From assembly GCA_029262315.1 (NCBI GenBank), contig JAJCZP010000056.1, forward strand, positions 1 to 53,391: a stretch of DNA of 53,391 nt, read 5' to 3'. Shown here one piece after another: positions 1 to 8,302 of the stretch. The stretch comes from Deltaproteobacteria bacterium (GTDB lineage: Bacteria > Desulfobacterota > Binatia > UTPRO1). The notes under the pieces were generated by a model. That model was not told the origin of the DNA. It was given only the letters and a program-made list of their open reading frames with translations, and ran no database searches. A program made the translations under genes and the position numbers. The first letter of the stretch is position 1. Every line of letters starts with the position of its first letter.

Positions 1-231
1 CTCCCCCCGCCACGCCGGGGAGCAACCGCGGCTCCGCCGCGGTTCGCGACGCCCACCGGAGCACGGGCGCTCCCCCCGCCACGCCGGGGAGCAACCGCGG
101 CTCCGCCGCGGTTCGCGACGCCCACCGGAGCACGGGCGCTCCCCCCGCCACGCCCGGGGAGCAACCGCGGCTCCGCCGCGGTTCGCGACGCCCATCGGAG
201 CACGGGCGCTCCGCGCCCGCGCGCACGGGGG
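1..231. repeat. 69-bp structured tandem repeat, three full units plus a remnant
   Basis: Units begin at 1, 70 and 139, and a degenerate remnant begins at 209. Units 1 and 2 are identical; unit 3 has one inserted C and one substitution. Each unit can fold into three hairpins. In unit 1 these are CTCCCC (1-6) with GGGGAG (17-22), AACCGCGG (24-31) with CCGCGGTT (37-44), and CGCCC (50-54) with GGGCG (65-69). There are no unique spacers, so this is not a CRISPR array. The array starts at the window edge and may continue to the left. From 232 to 353 I see no gene or clear signal except the ribosome binding site of the next gene. Function is unknown. Confidence 0.9.
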
Positions 232-353
232 CTTCCAATGGATTGACACCCCCCAACCCACCGCGCATCCTAGCTGAGGTCACCTCGAATCGACGCAGAG
301 GGTCGAGGCGCGCCCGCGCACACGAGGGCAATCGTCAACTCGGGAGGGGAACG

Positions 354-1286
354 ATGGGGATGCAAGATCGACGCGCGTGGGTCGCGCTGTCACGGATCAC
401 GATCGTCGCCTGCATGGTCATGCTGGCAGCCAGCGCGCAGGCGCAACCATGTGCCGATCCCGACGGCGACGGCGACATCACGGAAGCCGATGGTGTCATC
501 ACCCTCCTGGCAGCCGCCGGAGGCGAGACCGCCTGCTCCCTCACCATCTGTGACATCAACATCGACGGTGTCATCAACGACACCGATGCGGTCCTGGTTT
601 TCCGCAAGGCGGCCGAACTCGAGGTCGAGGACAACTGCATCGAGACCAGCGGTGGCCCAGTGGATCAACGCGTCGTGATCCTGGTGCAACGGGTGCTGCC
701 TTTTCTCCAGGAACCGTTCCAGTTCGTCCCCCAGATCAACGGGCTTCCCACGCCCGGAATCGACGACGACCTCACGGAAGTCAGTTGCGACAACTTCAGC
801 GACGACGGCCTCGTAGAAACTGGATTCGATGGCGAGGAGACCGCGGTCGCATTCGTCGATTGCCTCATCGGCAACACCAACTTCGACGGCGAGATCCTCG
901 ATGGCTCCTCGTTCGACATTAGTATGGAGGTACTCGACCGGCTCTCGGACGAAGACATCACATACGAGGGTGAGAGTCTGCTTGTCAGCGACACCGGCTC
1001 TGCGCTCAGGATCAGTGGCGAAATCCTGGCCTCGCCCTTCTTCGAGGCATTCATCCTCGAAGACGCCGGCGACTTCGTGCTCGATCTTTTCAACCTCGAA
1101 ATCACCTTCGGGACGACGCTGCTGAATGGCCGAGCCACGCTCGACCTGCTCGATACCGAGCTGCCTGGTCTCCGGCGCATCGCAATGGAATTCGACGGCA
1201 CCACCATCGTCATCGTCACCGTCACGGACGACAACGCCACGGATCGCATCTTCCTCTACGATCTCGACGCGCGGCGCTTCCTCTAG
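354..1286 (+). CDS. Secreted dockerin-like (EF-hand pair) protein
   Basis: A 310-residue exported protein of unknown function. The start at 354 is chosen because GGGAGGGGA lies just upstream and because it places a signal peptide at residues 1-30, ending AQA. Two 12-residue calcium-loop motifs follow, DPDGDGDITEAD (about 35-46) and DINIDGVINDTD (67-78), each before an amphipathic helix, which is the arrangement of a type I dockerin. The remaining 220 residues are acidic, rich in beta-branched residues and unrecognised. The architecture resembles the secreted protein at 50028-51179. No cohesin or cellulosome gene is seen nearby, so the EF-hand pair may act as a calcium-stabilised module rather than as a scaffold docking domain. 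Confidence 0.8.
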   Translation: MGMQDRRAWVALSRITIVACMVMLAASAQAQPCADPDGDGDITEADGVITLLAAAGGETACSLTICDINIDGVINDTDAVLVFRKAAELEVEDNCIETSGGPVDQRVVILVQRVLPFLQEPFQFVPQINGLPTPGIDDDLTEVSCDNFSDDGLVETGFDGEETAVAFVDCLIGNTNFDGEILDGSSFDISMEVLDRLSDEDITYEGESLLVSDTGSALRISGEILASPFFEAFILEDAGDFVLDLFNLEITFGTTLLNGRATLDLLDTELPGLRRIAMEFDGTTIVIVTVTDDNATDRIFLYDLDARRFL

Positions 1287-1343
1287 CGCAGCACGCGACA
1301 TGGCGATCACCATCACCGAACAACCGCTACCGAGGAGGCCAGG

Positions 1344-1709
1344 ATGGCCAACGCGAACTTCGAGATCTTCCACAACCCGCGCTGCAGCAAGTCGCGCCAA
1401 ACCCTCCAACGACTGCTCGATGCGGGCATCGAGCCAACGATCACCGAGTACCTGACGTCCCCCCCGACGGCGGACCGTCTGCGCGCGATCCTCGACCTCC
1501 TCGGGCTCGCGGATCCACGCGCGCTGATGCGTACGAAGGAAGCCGTGTACGGCGAACTCGGCCTCGGCAGCATCGACGCCCCGGACGCGCTCATCGACGC
1601 AATGACGGCGCATCCGATCCTCATCGAGCGGCCGATCGTCATCCGCGACGACGCACGCGCCGTCGTCGGCCGCCCTCCCGAGAACGTCGACGCCCTGCTG
1701 ACCCCCTAA
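1344..1709 (+). CDS. arsC: ArsC family arsenate reductase-like protein
   Basis: A 121-residue cytoplasmic protein of the glutaredoxin-coupled (E. coli plasmid R773 type) ArsC family, which reduces arsenate to arsenite. The fold start FEIFHNPRCSKS places the catalytic cysteine at C14. The arginines expected to bind arsenate align by eye with R63, R96 (ERPIV) and R110 (GRPPE). Length fits the family (about 115-140). An AGGAGG-like site precedes the ATG by a normal distance. No arsenite pump or ArsR regulator is visible, and the next gene is a peroxiredoxin, so a general thiol or oxidative-stress role is possible. Family assignment is firm; the arsenate substrate is inferred. Confidence 0.88.
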   Translation: MANANFEIFHNPRCSKSRQTLQRLLDAGIEPTITEYLTSPPTADRLRAILDLLGLADPRALMRTKEAVYGELGLGSIDAPDALIDAMTAHPILIERPIVIRDDARAVVGRPPENVDALLTP

Positions 1710-1794
1710 ACCGCATCGGCGTCTCTCCCCTGGTTGTACCGATTGGGGGCCTCGTATAGGTCCCGGGGGTCAACCACTAGTAGGAGGGGAAATC

Positions 1795-2427
1795 ATGGCA
1801 ATTCGTTTGGGAGATACCGCCCCGGACTTCGAAGCAGCGTCGAGCGAGGGCACGATCAAGTTCCACGAGTTTATCGGGGACAGCTGGTGTGTCTTGTTCT
1901 CGCATCCGAAAGACTTCACACCCGTGTGCACGACCGAGCTCGGGTACATGGCGAAGATCAAGCCGGAGTTCGACAAGCGCAACGTGAAGGTCATCGGTCT
2001 CAGCGTCGACTCGGCCGATTCGCACAAGCAGTGGTCCGCCGATATCGCCGAAACGCAGGGTCACGCGCCGAACTACCCTGTCATCGCCGATCCCGATCGG
2101 AAGGTCGCCGATCTCTACGACATGATCCATCCGAACGCGCTCAATACCCTGACCGTCCGCACCGTGTTCGTGATCGGACCAGACAAGCAAGTGAAGCTGA
2201 TGCTCACCTACCCGGCCAGCACCGGACGCAATTTCGACGAGCTCCTGCGAGTCATCGATTCGCTCCAGCTGACAGCGAAGCACAGTGTCGCGACGCCCGT
2301 GAATTGGAAGGACGGCGACGACGTCATCATCGTACCCACCCTCTCCGACGACGACGCCAAGAAGAAGTTTCCGAACGGCTGGAAGACCCTGAAGCCCTAC
2401 CTGCGGGTCGTACCCCAGCCACGCTAA
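1795..2427 (+). CDS. 1-Cys peroxiredoxin (Prx6-type)
   Basis: A 210-residue AhpC/TSA family peroxidase that reduces hydrogen peroxide and organic hydroperoxides in the cytoplasm. The active-site segment DFTPVCTTE gives the peroxidatic cysteine C45 with T42, and PVCTTE is typical of the Prx6 subfamily. The long C-terminal part with the DGDDVIIVPTLSDDDA segment is also Prx6-like. There is no obvious conserved resolving cysteine, although C32 is present. A strong site (AGGAGGGG) sits 5 bases before the ATG. A weak promoter-like pair, TTGTAC at 1734 and TATAGG at 1755, lies upstream with a short 15-base spacer, so the gene may be transcribed on its own. Confidence 0.93.
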   Translation: MAIRLGDTAPDFEAASSEGTIKFHEFIGDSWCVLFSHPKDFTPVCTTELGYMAKIKPEFDKRNVKVIGLSVDSADSHKQWSADIAETQGHAPNYPVIADPDRKVADLYDMIHPNALNTLTVRTVFVIGPDKQVKLMLTYPASTGRNFDELLRVIDSLQLTAKHSVATPVNWKDGDDVIIVPTLSDDDAKKKFPNGWKTLKPYLRVVPQPR

Positions 2428-2513
2428 GAGACCCGACAGCGGCAAATGCGATCGCGACGATGGCGCAGCGCCTCCGGGGATTCCCGCAAGGCCTGCACCG
2501 TCGTCGTTTTTCG

Positions 2514-2543
2514 TTGACATCGCCTCATCGAGACGACTAGCTT
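2514..2543 (+). promoter_or_regulatory. Putative sigma70-type promoter for the histidine kinase gene
   Basis: A perfect -35 hexamer TTGACA (2514-2519) is followed after 18 bases by TAGCTT (2538-2543) in the 149-bp gap after the peroxiredoxin gene. Transcription would begin near 2550, a short distance before the kinase start. This is pattern matching only. Confidence 0.4.
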
Positions 2544-2576
2544 CGCATAGGGGCAAGTACGTGTAGGGGTGTGTGG

Positions 2577-4445
2577 GTGTGGGCCGGCTCCTCGAAGGCA
2601 GGCCGCGTGAACACGCACGAGCGAAAACACTATCGCGCAGAGACGCGGCGGCTGGTGGGACGCCGTGGGCAAATGTGTACCGGCCTGTTCGCCGGTGGTG
2701 TGCTGATCGCATCGCTGATCGAGTACGCCTACCATCCCGAGCGGCTTCCGTATTTGCTCCTCTTTTTTGCCCTGGAGCTCGGGGCTTGCCTCGCCATCGT
2801 GGCGCTGTACCGCATCCGGCGCCTGCGGCATGAGGGCATCGCCCTCATGCATATCGCCTGCATCGCGATGCTGGCATGCGTGGCGGGCTACGCCAACGCA
2901 ACGGGCGCACATGCGGCCACGGTCGGCTTCCTGTTCATCGTCTTCACCCTGACGACGGCGTTGATGTTCCCATGGGGGCTACGCAATCAGCTGATCATGG
3001 CCGTTGCCGGCATCCTCCTCTACGCCGCCTACGTCCTTCGTGAGCCGAGCGCGGCCAACGAGCTGCTGGTGGCGCAAGGTCTCTACGCGATCGTTGCCGC
3101 GGGGCTGCTGTCCGTTCTCGGCGCCGCCATTCTCGACCGGCAACGGGCCGCGCTCTTCGTCCAGCGCGAGCGCCTGGATCAGCACATCGAGACCTTTCGT
3201 AAGCTGACCCGAACGTTTCACGGCTTTGACGCGCCGCGGGTCGTCTCCCTGACCTGCACGGCGCTGCTCCAGACCTTCGATCTGTGGCGCCTCTGGATCG
3301 TCTGGCCCGTCGCGGGCGCCAGGGCGCACGGGTACACAGTCGGCTTTCGGCACGGCCGGGTCGATTGGCAACCCGTCGACGACGCAGACCAGCTTTTAGA
3401 ATGGATACTCAAGCGACCGAACGGCGGCCAGGCCTTCCTCTCGAGCCCAACCGACGCCCCCCCGGTCGGCCGGACGACACATATGCACGCCCGCGACACC
3501 GTCGGCCGAACACTCTGCATCCCGATTCAAAGCAGAGGTGAATGCCGAGCGGTCATCTACGGTTATCGTGGAGAAGATCGCCTCGACCTCGGAACACGCG
3601 AGCTGGCGCTCGCGTCCGTCGTGGCGGGCGGTATGGCGATCGCGCTCGCCAACGCGGCACTCTACGATCAGGTGCGCACGGCCAGCGAAGAGAAGTCGCT
3701 CGCGCTCGCACGCATCGCACACGAGCTCAGGAATCCGCTGCAGGCCATCCTCTGGGATCTCGATATGCTCGGCGACACGCCCCCGCCGACCGACGAGCAG
3801 GCGGCAGAGCGCTTGGCGCAGGTACGCGGCCACGCACATATGACGTTGGAGATGGCCCGCGAGCTGCAGGATTTCGCCGAGGTCGAAACCCGGCGGCTCG
3901 AAGCCGACCCCGAACCCGTCAACCTGGTCGAGACCTTCGCCCAGCTCCAAGCCATCGCGCACCCACTTCTCGAACAACGCCCCATCACCTTCGAGACCGC
4001 GGTCGCCCCCGGGGCGGAGGCCGTGTACACCGATCCCTTCCGACTGCGACAAATTCTCGGGAATCTTATCGCCAACGCCGCCAAGTTCACCGAGCAGGGG
4101 TCGATTACGCTGCAAGCCGAGCGGGCAGGTCAGGATCTCCTCATCAGCGTGCGGGATACCGGTATCGGCATTCCTAACGCCGAGTGCCGGCGAATCTTCC
4201 AACCGTTCTATCGAACCGGCAGCGGCGCCAATCGCCCTCGTGGAATGGGGCTCGGCCTCGCCATCGTGAGTGAACTGGCGTGTCTGCTCGGGGGGCGAGT
4301 AGAGGTCGAAAGCGTGCTCGGCGAGGGCTCGACGTTCCGACTGCGACTACCCGCTGGCCACGCGGCCCTCCCCGACGACGTAGCGAGCACCATCGGGGCC
4401 GGAACCGCCGACCGGGCCAGCCCCCGGGTGGCAACGAGCGCCTAA
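2577..4445 (+). CDS. Membrane sensor histidine kinase (orphan)
   Basis: About 622 residues. GTG 2577 is preferred because AGGGG at 2565-2569 is 7 bases upstream; GTG at 2571 or 2607 is also possible. The N-terminal part has about six hydrophobic segments forming a membrane sensor region, followed by a GAF-like region. The HisKA segment IAHELRNPLQ carries the phospho-accepting histidine (codon 3720-3722). The C-terminal ATPase domain shows the N-box NLIANAAKF, the G1 box DTGIGI and the G2 box GMGLGLAI. It lacks a receiver domain and has no adjacent response regulator. The nearest receiver in the window is the kinase-less GAF-REC protein at 46645-48855, but pairing the two is speculation. The signal sensed is unknown. 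Confidence 0.9.
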   Translation: MWAGSSKAGRVNTHERKHYRAETRRLVGRRGQMCTGLFAGGVLIASLIEYAYHPERLPYLLLFFALELGACLAIVALYRIRRLRHEGIALMHIACIAMLACVAGYANATGAHAATVGFLFIVFTLTTALMFPWGLRNQLIMAVAGILLYAAYVLREPSAANELLVAQGLYAIVAAGLLSVLGAAILDRQRAALFVQRERLDQHIETFRKLTRTFHGFDAPRVVSLTCTALLQTFDLWRLWIVWPVAGARAHGYTVGFRHGRVDWQPVDDADQLLEWILKRPNGGQAFLSSPTDAPPVGRTTHMHARDTVGRTLCIPIQSRGECRAVIYGYRGEDRLDLGTRELALASVVAGGMAIALANAALYDQVRTASEEKSLALARIAHELRNPLQAILWDLDMLGDTPPPTDEQAAERLAQVRGHAHMTLEMARELQDFAEVETRRLEADPEPVNLVETFAQLQAIAHPLLEQRPITFETAVAPGAEAVYTDPFRLRQILGNLIANAAKFTEQGSITLQAERAGQDLLISVRDTGIGIPNAECRRIFQPFYRTGSGANRPRGMGLGLAIVSELACLLGGRVEVESVLGEGSTFRLRLPAGHAALPDDVASTIGAGTADRASPRVATSA

Positions 4446-4458
4446 CTTCCGGGATTTC

Positions 4459-4472
4459 GGCCCGATCGGGCC
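4459..4472. repeat. Perfect 14-bp palindrome after the kinase gene
   Basis: GGCCCGATCGGGCC begins 14 bases after the kinase stop codon. It could form a GC stem of a terminator but no T-run follows, or it could be a regulator site. A weak promoter-like pair, TTGACT (4482-4487) with GATACG (4506-4511), lies just downstream and could drive the secreted protein gene at 4593. Confidence 0.4.
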
Positions 4473-4592
4473 TATGAACCCTTGACTCTCGCCACCCGGG
4501 TCAGCGATACGTGTAACCACGGCCCAGCAACTGGGTCGCAATGCACCGTGCCGAGCTACCGGCTCTTGTCTTCACCCCAAGGAGGGCGCTCC

Positions 4593-7490
4593 ATGAACCC
4601 GACACTTCAAACTCGTGGCCCGCTTCTCGTCTTCAGTGCCCTCGCGCTCCTTCTGGCACATGTCGACCCAGCCTCCGCAGTGGTGCGGAGCTGCGATCCG
4701 AACGATCCGGTCGGGAACACGACCAACGTCATCTGTATCGACCCGGGGGCATGCGACGGAACCAGCGTCTCACTCATCGAGAACGTCGAGGTGGAAGACG
4801 GGGTCGGTTGCGAGTTCGACATGGGCGGGCGGGACTTCGAAGTCACTAAGACGATGAACGTGACCGGTCTCGGCCTCCTCCTGAACGGATTCATCAAGGT
4901 CGTCAACGCCAAAGACATCACGATCACGTCGGCCGGGAAGCTGAAGGCGCGCGGTGACTTCGCGGTCGGACTCCCTGGCTTCGTCCTCGGCGGCGGCACC
5001 ATCGAGTTGAACGGAACGGGCACCTTCTCCTCGGAGGGAATCATCGAGGTCCCTGGCGACTCCGCGGGCACCATCGTCATCAACGCGGGCGGCGACATCC
5101 TCTTCGACAGTGGCTCTGAGATCCGCGGCAACGGCATCAGTATTGCTGAAGAGGGCCTGCGGTTCGCCGATGGCGCGACGCTCGATGTCGCCACCACCGG
5201 CGGCAGCATCACGATCGACGGCGACGTCGATCTCCGCGGCCAGGATCAGGGCGGCGGCGGGTTCGCGACCTTCACGGCCTCGCAGAACATCAACGTCAAC
5301 AAGAAGATCGACGCGGTCGGCGGCGGCGGCGACGGCGGCGATGTCGAGCTCATCGCGGGCGACAACATCACACTCACTAAGCCGATCGACGTCTCGAGTG
5401 AGGCCGGCGGCGGCTCGGGCGGGCTCATGGCCCTCACGGCTGGCGACGACACCCTCGAAGACCCCAACGCTCCCGGCCCGGTCGGGGGCGATCTGGACGT
5501 CAATGACGTGGTGCTGAAAGCGCAGGGAAGCGCTGCCGAGACCTTTGCCGGCGACGGTGGCGACATCGACGCGAGCGCCCACGGTCGCGTCCGCTTCTTC
5601 GGGAGCAATGTCGCCGTGCGGCTCGACGCGGCCACGAGCTTCGATGGAGCCGGCGGCTCATTGATCATCGATAGCGGTGACGACGATCTGAACGCACTCG
5701 GCCCCCTCGACGGCGACGTGGAGTTCGGCGGCTTGTTCTCCGCCGGCAGCGGCAACGACGACGGTGAGGGCGGCACCCTCATCATCGACTCGGGGCGCGA
5801 TATCACGCTGACCGCGACCATCGTGATCAACGGCCGCGGCGGTGGTGGCGACCTCCTCGCCGATGCCGGGCGTGACATCACCATGGGGGCCTCGGTCGAA
5901 GCCAATGGAAGCTCGGCTGGCAGCCAAGGCGGGACGATCGAGCTCACCGCTGGCGAAGCTGTCGACGCCGGCCTTACCATCACGTCCAACTTCGAGGCCG
6001 TCGGTGGTTCGCAGAGCGGCCCCGGTCCGAACATGATCCTCGCCGGCTGCGACTTGACCGTCGATCCATCCATCAAGATCGACGCCCAGGGCGGCGTGGA
6101 CACGGGCGGCAACCCGGGCGGCGCAGATATCAGCCTCGTCTCGCTCCGCCCGATGAGTCTTGGTGCCAACTCCGAGTATCTGGCGGGCCCGGGTGGATCC
6201 ATCACCCTCCGGTATCCCGTAGGTGCCAACCCGATCATCGGCGCGGGCGCCGTCTTCAGTCCGACGCAGGCATTGGCACCCGGGCCGACCTCGGGATTCC
6301 TGGTCTGCCCCGGATGCGGCAACGGCATTCTCGAAGTCGGTGAGGACTGTGACGACGGCAACGCTCTCGACGGGGATTGCTGCACCTCCTCATGCACGAT
6401 CGAGCCCGCCGCGACGGTCTGCCGCCCCGCGGAGAACGCCTGCGATGTCGACGAAGTGTGCGACGGCATCAGCGGGCTCTGCCCAGCCGACACGCTGCCA
6501 CCCACGGATCACTTCGTCATGTACAAGGCGGGCGCCTCGAAGAATCTGCTGCTCCCACTCGGCGGCAAGTTCCCGAGCGGCTGGCACTCCCAGTTCAACG
6601 ATATCGAACTGCCCGACACCGAGCCCGACGATCCCGAGAACTACCAGCTGAAGAAAGAGAAGAGCCTCGTCCTCGCCGCGGCAAAGAACGAGGCCAGTAG
6701 CCCCACCAATCCAGGCCTGAACTACATCCGGTACCAAGCCAAAGAGGCGAAGGAAGGCGTCGGACCGTTCGATGCCGGCACGGGCAGGTACCCCAAGGCC
6801 GAGAAACACAAGAAGGGCCGTGTGTGGGAACTCGAGAACGAGTTCGGCACCGTCAACATCACCACGAAGAAGGTCGAGGCCGTCATGATCCCGACCGCCT
6901 TCGATCTGACGACGCCGCCCGCCGCGCCCGCGGATGCCGCGCACTACGAGTGCTACAAAGCTCAGGTCACGAAAGACATCACGGGCCAGACACCGGATGC
7001 CGGCGGCCTCGGCAGCTTCCGTAAAGACCTGGAAGTCTTCCTCGAAGACCCGTTCGACGATTGCGCACTCGACAAGAGCGGTGCGGTTCCCTTCGTCGGC
7101 ACGGACGTCCAGGGCAAGTGCCTCTACAACCTGAAGAAGGTGAAAGCCTTCTGCAACGTCGTCTCGAAGGACGACGTCGGCGGGACGCCGCCGCGCGAGA
7201 CCATCGCGCCGCCTGGCAGTGTCTCCACACCGACGACGTGCAAGTCGCTCCTCTGCTATCAGGCGAAGGTGGCGTCCAAGGTCCTGTCGGATCCAGCGGC
7301 CGGTCTGGCCAACGTGGTCGTCGGCAGCTCGCTCAGGCAGAGCAAACACGCGAAACGGTCTCTCTCGGGCGGGAATGCCCCGCATACGACGCCCGGGAAC
7401 AACCTGCCGGCCCCCCTCCAGATGGACACGAAGAAGACCGAGTTCATCTGCGTCCCGACCAACGTCAACGACGTGATCAGCCCTCCCTAG
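4593..7490 (+). CDS. Large secreted beta-helix / DUF4215 / disintegrin-like composite protein
   Basis: A 965-residue exported protein. The ATG at 4593 follows AGGAGG and gives a signal peptide ending DPASA. Residues about 70-560 are Gly/Asp-rich degenerate repeats (AGGDI, AGDNITL, SGRDITL, AGRDITM) suggesting a right-handed beta-helix as in adhesins. A Cys-rich module starts near residue 575 with CGNGILEVGEDCDDGN, the DUF4215/Myxococcus Cys-rich signature. It is followed at about 610 by CRPAENACDVDEVCDG and CPAD, which resemble the end of an ADAM disintegrin domain. The C-terminus has three related modules beginning YKAG (about 639), CYKAQ (783) and CYQAK (885), each closing with a KK-x-E/K-type strand. 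It is probably a surface or extracellular binding protein. The function is unknown. Confidence 0.85.
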   Translation: MNPTLQTRGPLLVFSALALLLAHVDPASAVVRSCDPNDPVGNTTNVICIDPGACDGTSVSLIENVEVEDGVGCEFDMGGRDFEVTKTMNVTGLGLLLNGFIKVVNAKDITITSAGKLKARGDFAVGLPGFVLGGGTIELNGTGTFSSEGIIEVPGDSAGTIVINAGGDILFDSGSEIRGNGISIAEEGLRFADGATLDVATTGGSITIDGDVDLRGQDQGGGGFATFTASQNINVNKKIDAVGGGGDGGDVELIAGDNITLTKPIDVSSEAGGGSGGLMALTAGDDTLEDPNAPGPVGGDLDVNDVVLKAQGSAAETFAGDGGDIDASAHGRVRFFGSNVAVRLDAATSFDGAGGSLIIDSGDDDLNALGPLDGDVEFGGLFSAGSGNDDGEGGTLIIDSGRDITLTATIVINGRGGGGDLLADAGRDITMGASVEANGSSAGSQGGTIELTAGEAVDAGLTITSNFEAVGGSQSGPGPNMILAGCDLTVDPSIKIDAQGGVDTGGNPGGADISLVSLRPMSLGANSEYLAGPGGSITLRYPVGANPIIGAGAVFSPTQALAPGPTSGFLVCPGCGNGILEVGEDCDDGNALDGDCCTSSCTIEPAATVCRPAENACDVDEVCDGISGLCPADTLPPTDHFVMYKAGASKNLLLPLGGKFPSGWHSQFNDIELPDTEPDDPENYQLKKEKSLVLAAAKNEASSPTNPGLNYIRYQAKEAKEGVGPFDAGTGRYPKAEKHKKGRVWELENEFGTVNITTKKVEAVMIPTAFDLTTPPAAPADAAHYECYKAQVTKDITGQTPDAGGLGSFRKDLEVFLEDPFDDCALDKSGAVPFVGTDVQGKCLYNLKKVKAFCNVVSKDDVGGTPPRETIAPPGSVSTPTTCKSLLCYQAKVASKVLSDPAAGLANVVVGSSLRQSKHAKRSLSGGNAPHTTPGNNLPAPLQMDTKKTEFICVPTNVNDVISPP

Positions 7491-8274
7491 GCGATCCCGT
7501 CGCGGCGAACACAGGAAACCGGCGGCTGTACTCACCGTGCACGCGCAGGCCGAAGTGGCCTGCGACGTCGCACGCCCGGACGCGCGGATAGGTAGCGCTC
7601 AACCCGGCACGCCCCGCGGCCTCGGTGCCGGTGAGCCCTTCCGCGGCCCAATAGAGAAACCCGAGCACGGCATCGCTCTCCGCATGGTAGAGGTACCATT
7701 CGCCATGTGGCAGGGCCGCCAACTCGGCGCCATATTCAGCCTCGGCGAACGCCGGCGCACACAGATGGACCTCGTCGGGAGCGTCGGCGGCCTCCAGCAC
7801 TTTCATGGCCTCGAGCAGATGCCGACATCCCAGTGAGTGCGCGACCACCCGAACGTGTGCATGGTCGCCGCGGAGCGCACGCAAGGTGGAGGCCAGCGCT
7901 TCAGCTTCCGCTTCGGCGCCCTTCCGGGCTGCGTGGTACTCGCGAAGCATCCAGGCGCCGTATTCGACGGCGCACTCCGTCGCGAACAGCACTACCCCGG
8001 CCGGCGTCACCGCCGTTGCGCCACGCGCCAACCGCCACGCACTGCGTGCCCACAGCGCCAACGTGAGGGTCGGAATGCGCTGGGCGCCCGACTCCCAGGC
8101 GTAGCCGGCCATCTTCGGCCCCCACGCGCCTTCGGCCGCGAGCGCGGCGTGCGCCGTCCGCCAGCCGCCAAACGTCTCGGTGTCGTCCGCGCTCTTGGTG
8201 AAGCCCGGGACGTACAGCGTCACCTCATCGGCCGGCGCCGGCGGGTCGGTCAAGATCTGAAGCGGCCCCTTCAT
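7477..8274 (-). CDS. Alpha/beta hydrolase of unknown specificity
   Basis: A 265-residue protein. The early segment DEVTLYVPGFTKS and the central VVAHSLGCRHLLEAM form the strand-nucleophile elbow (G/H-x-S-x-G: HSLGC) of an alpha/beta hydrolase. D and H candidates lie later (LYHAESDAV, DVAGHFGLRVHG). A hydrophobic stretch near residues 75-110 may be a membrane anchor or lid. There is no signal peptide. The stop codon overlaps the convergent secreted-protein gene by 14 bases. It lies 28 bases after the crotonase gene on the same strand, so the two probably form one transcript. Esterase or lipase activity is plausible but unproven. Confidence 0.7.
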   Translation of the reverse strand: MKGPLQILTDPPAPADEVTLYVPGFTKSADDTETFGGWRTAHAALAAEGAWGPKMAGYAWESGAQRIPTLTLALWARSAWRLARGATAVTPAGVVLFATECAVEYGAWMLREYHAARKGAEAEAEALASTLRALRGDHAHVRVVAHSLGCRHLLEAMKVLEAADAPDEVHLCAPAFAEAEYGAELAALPHGEWYLYHAESDAVLGFLYWAAEGLTGTEAAGRAGLSATYPRVRACDVAGHFGLRVHGEYSRRFPVFAATGSPREG

Positions 8275-8302
8275 CGCCCGCAGTGTACCAGGCTCGCGCT
8301 CC

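Noticed and set aside
1..231. Repeat array as a possible CRISPR
   Set aside because: Units are contiguous with no unique spacers, unit length is 69 bases, and no cas gene is near.
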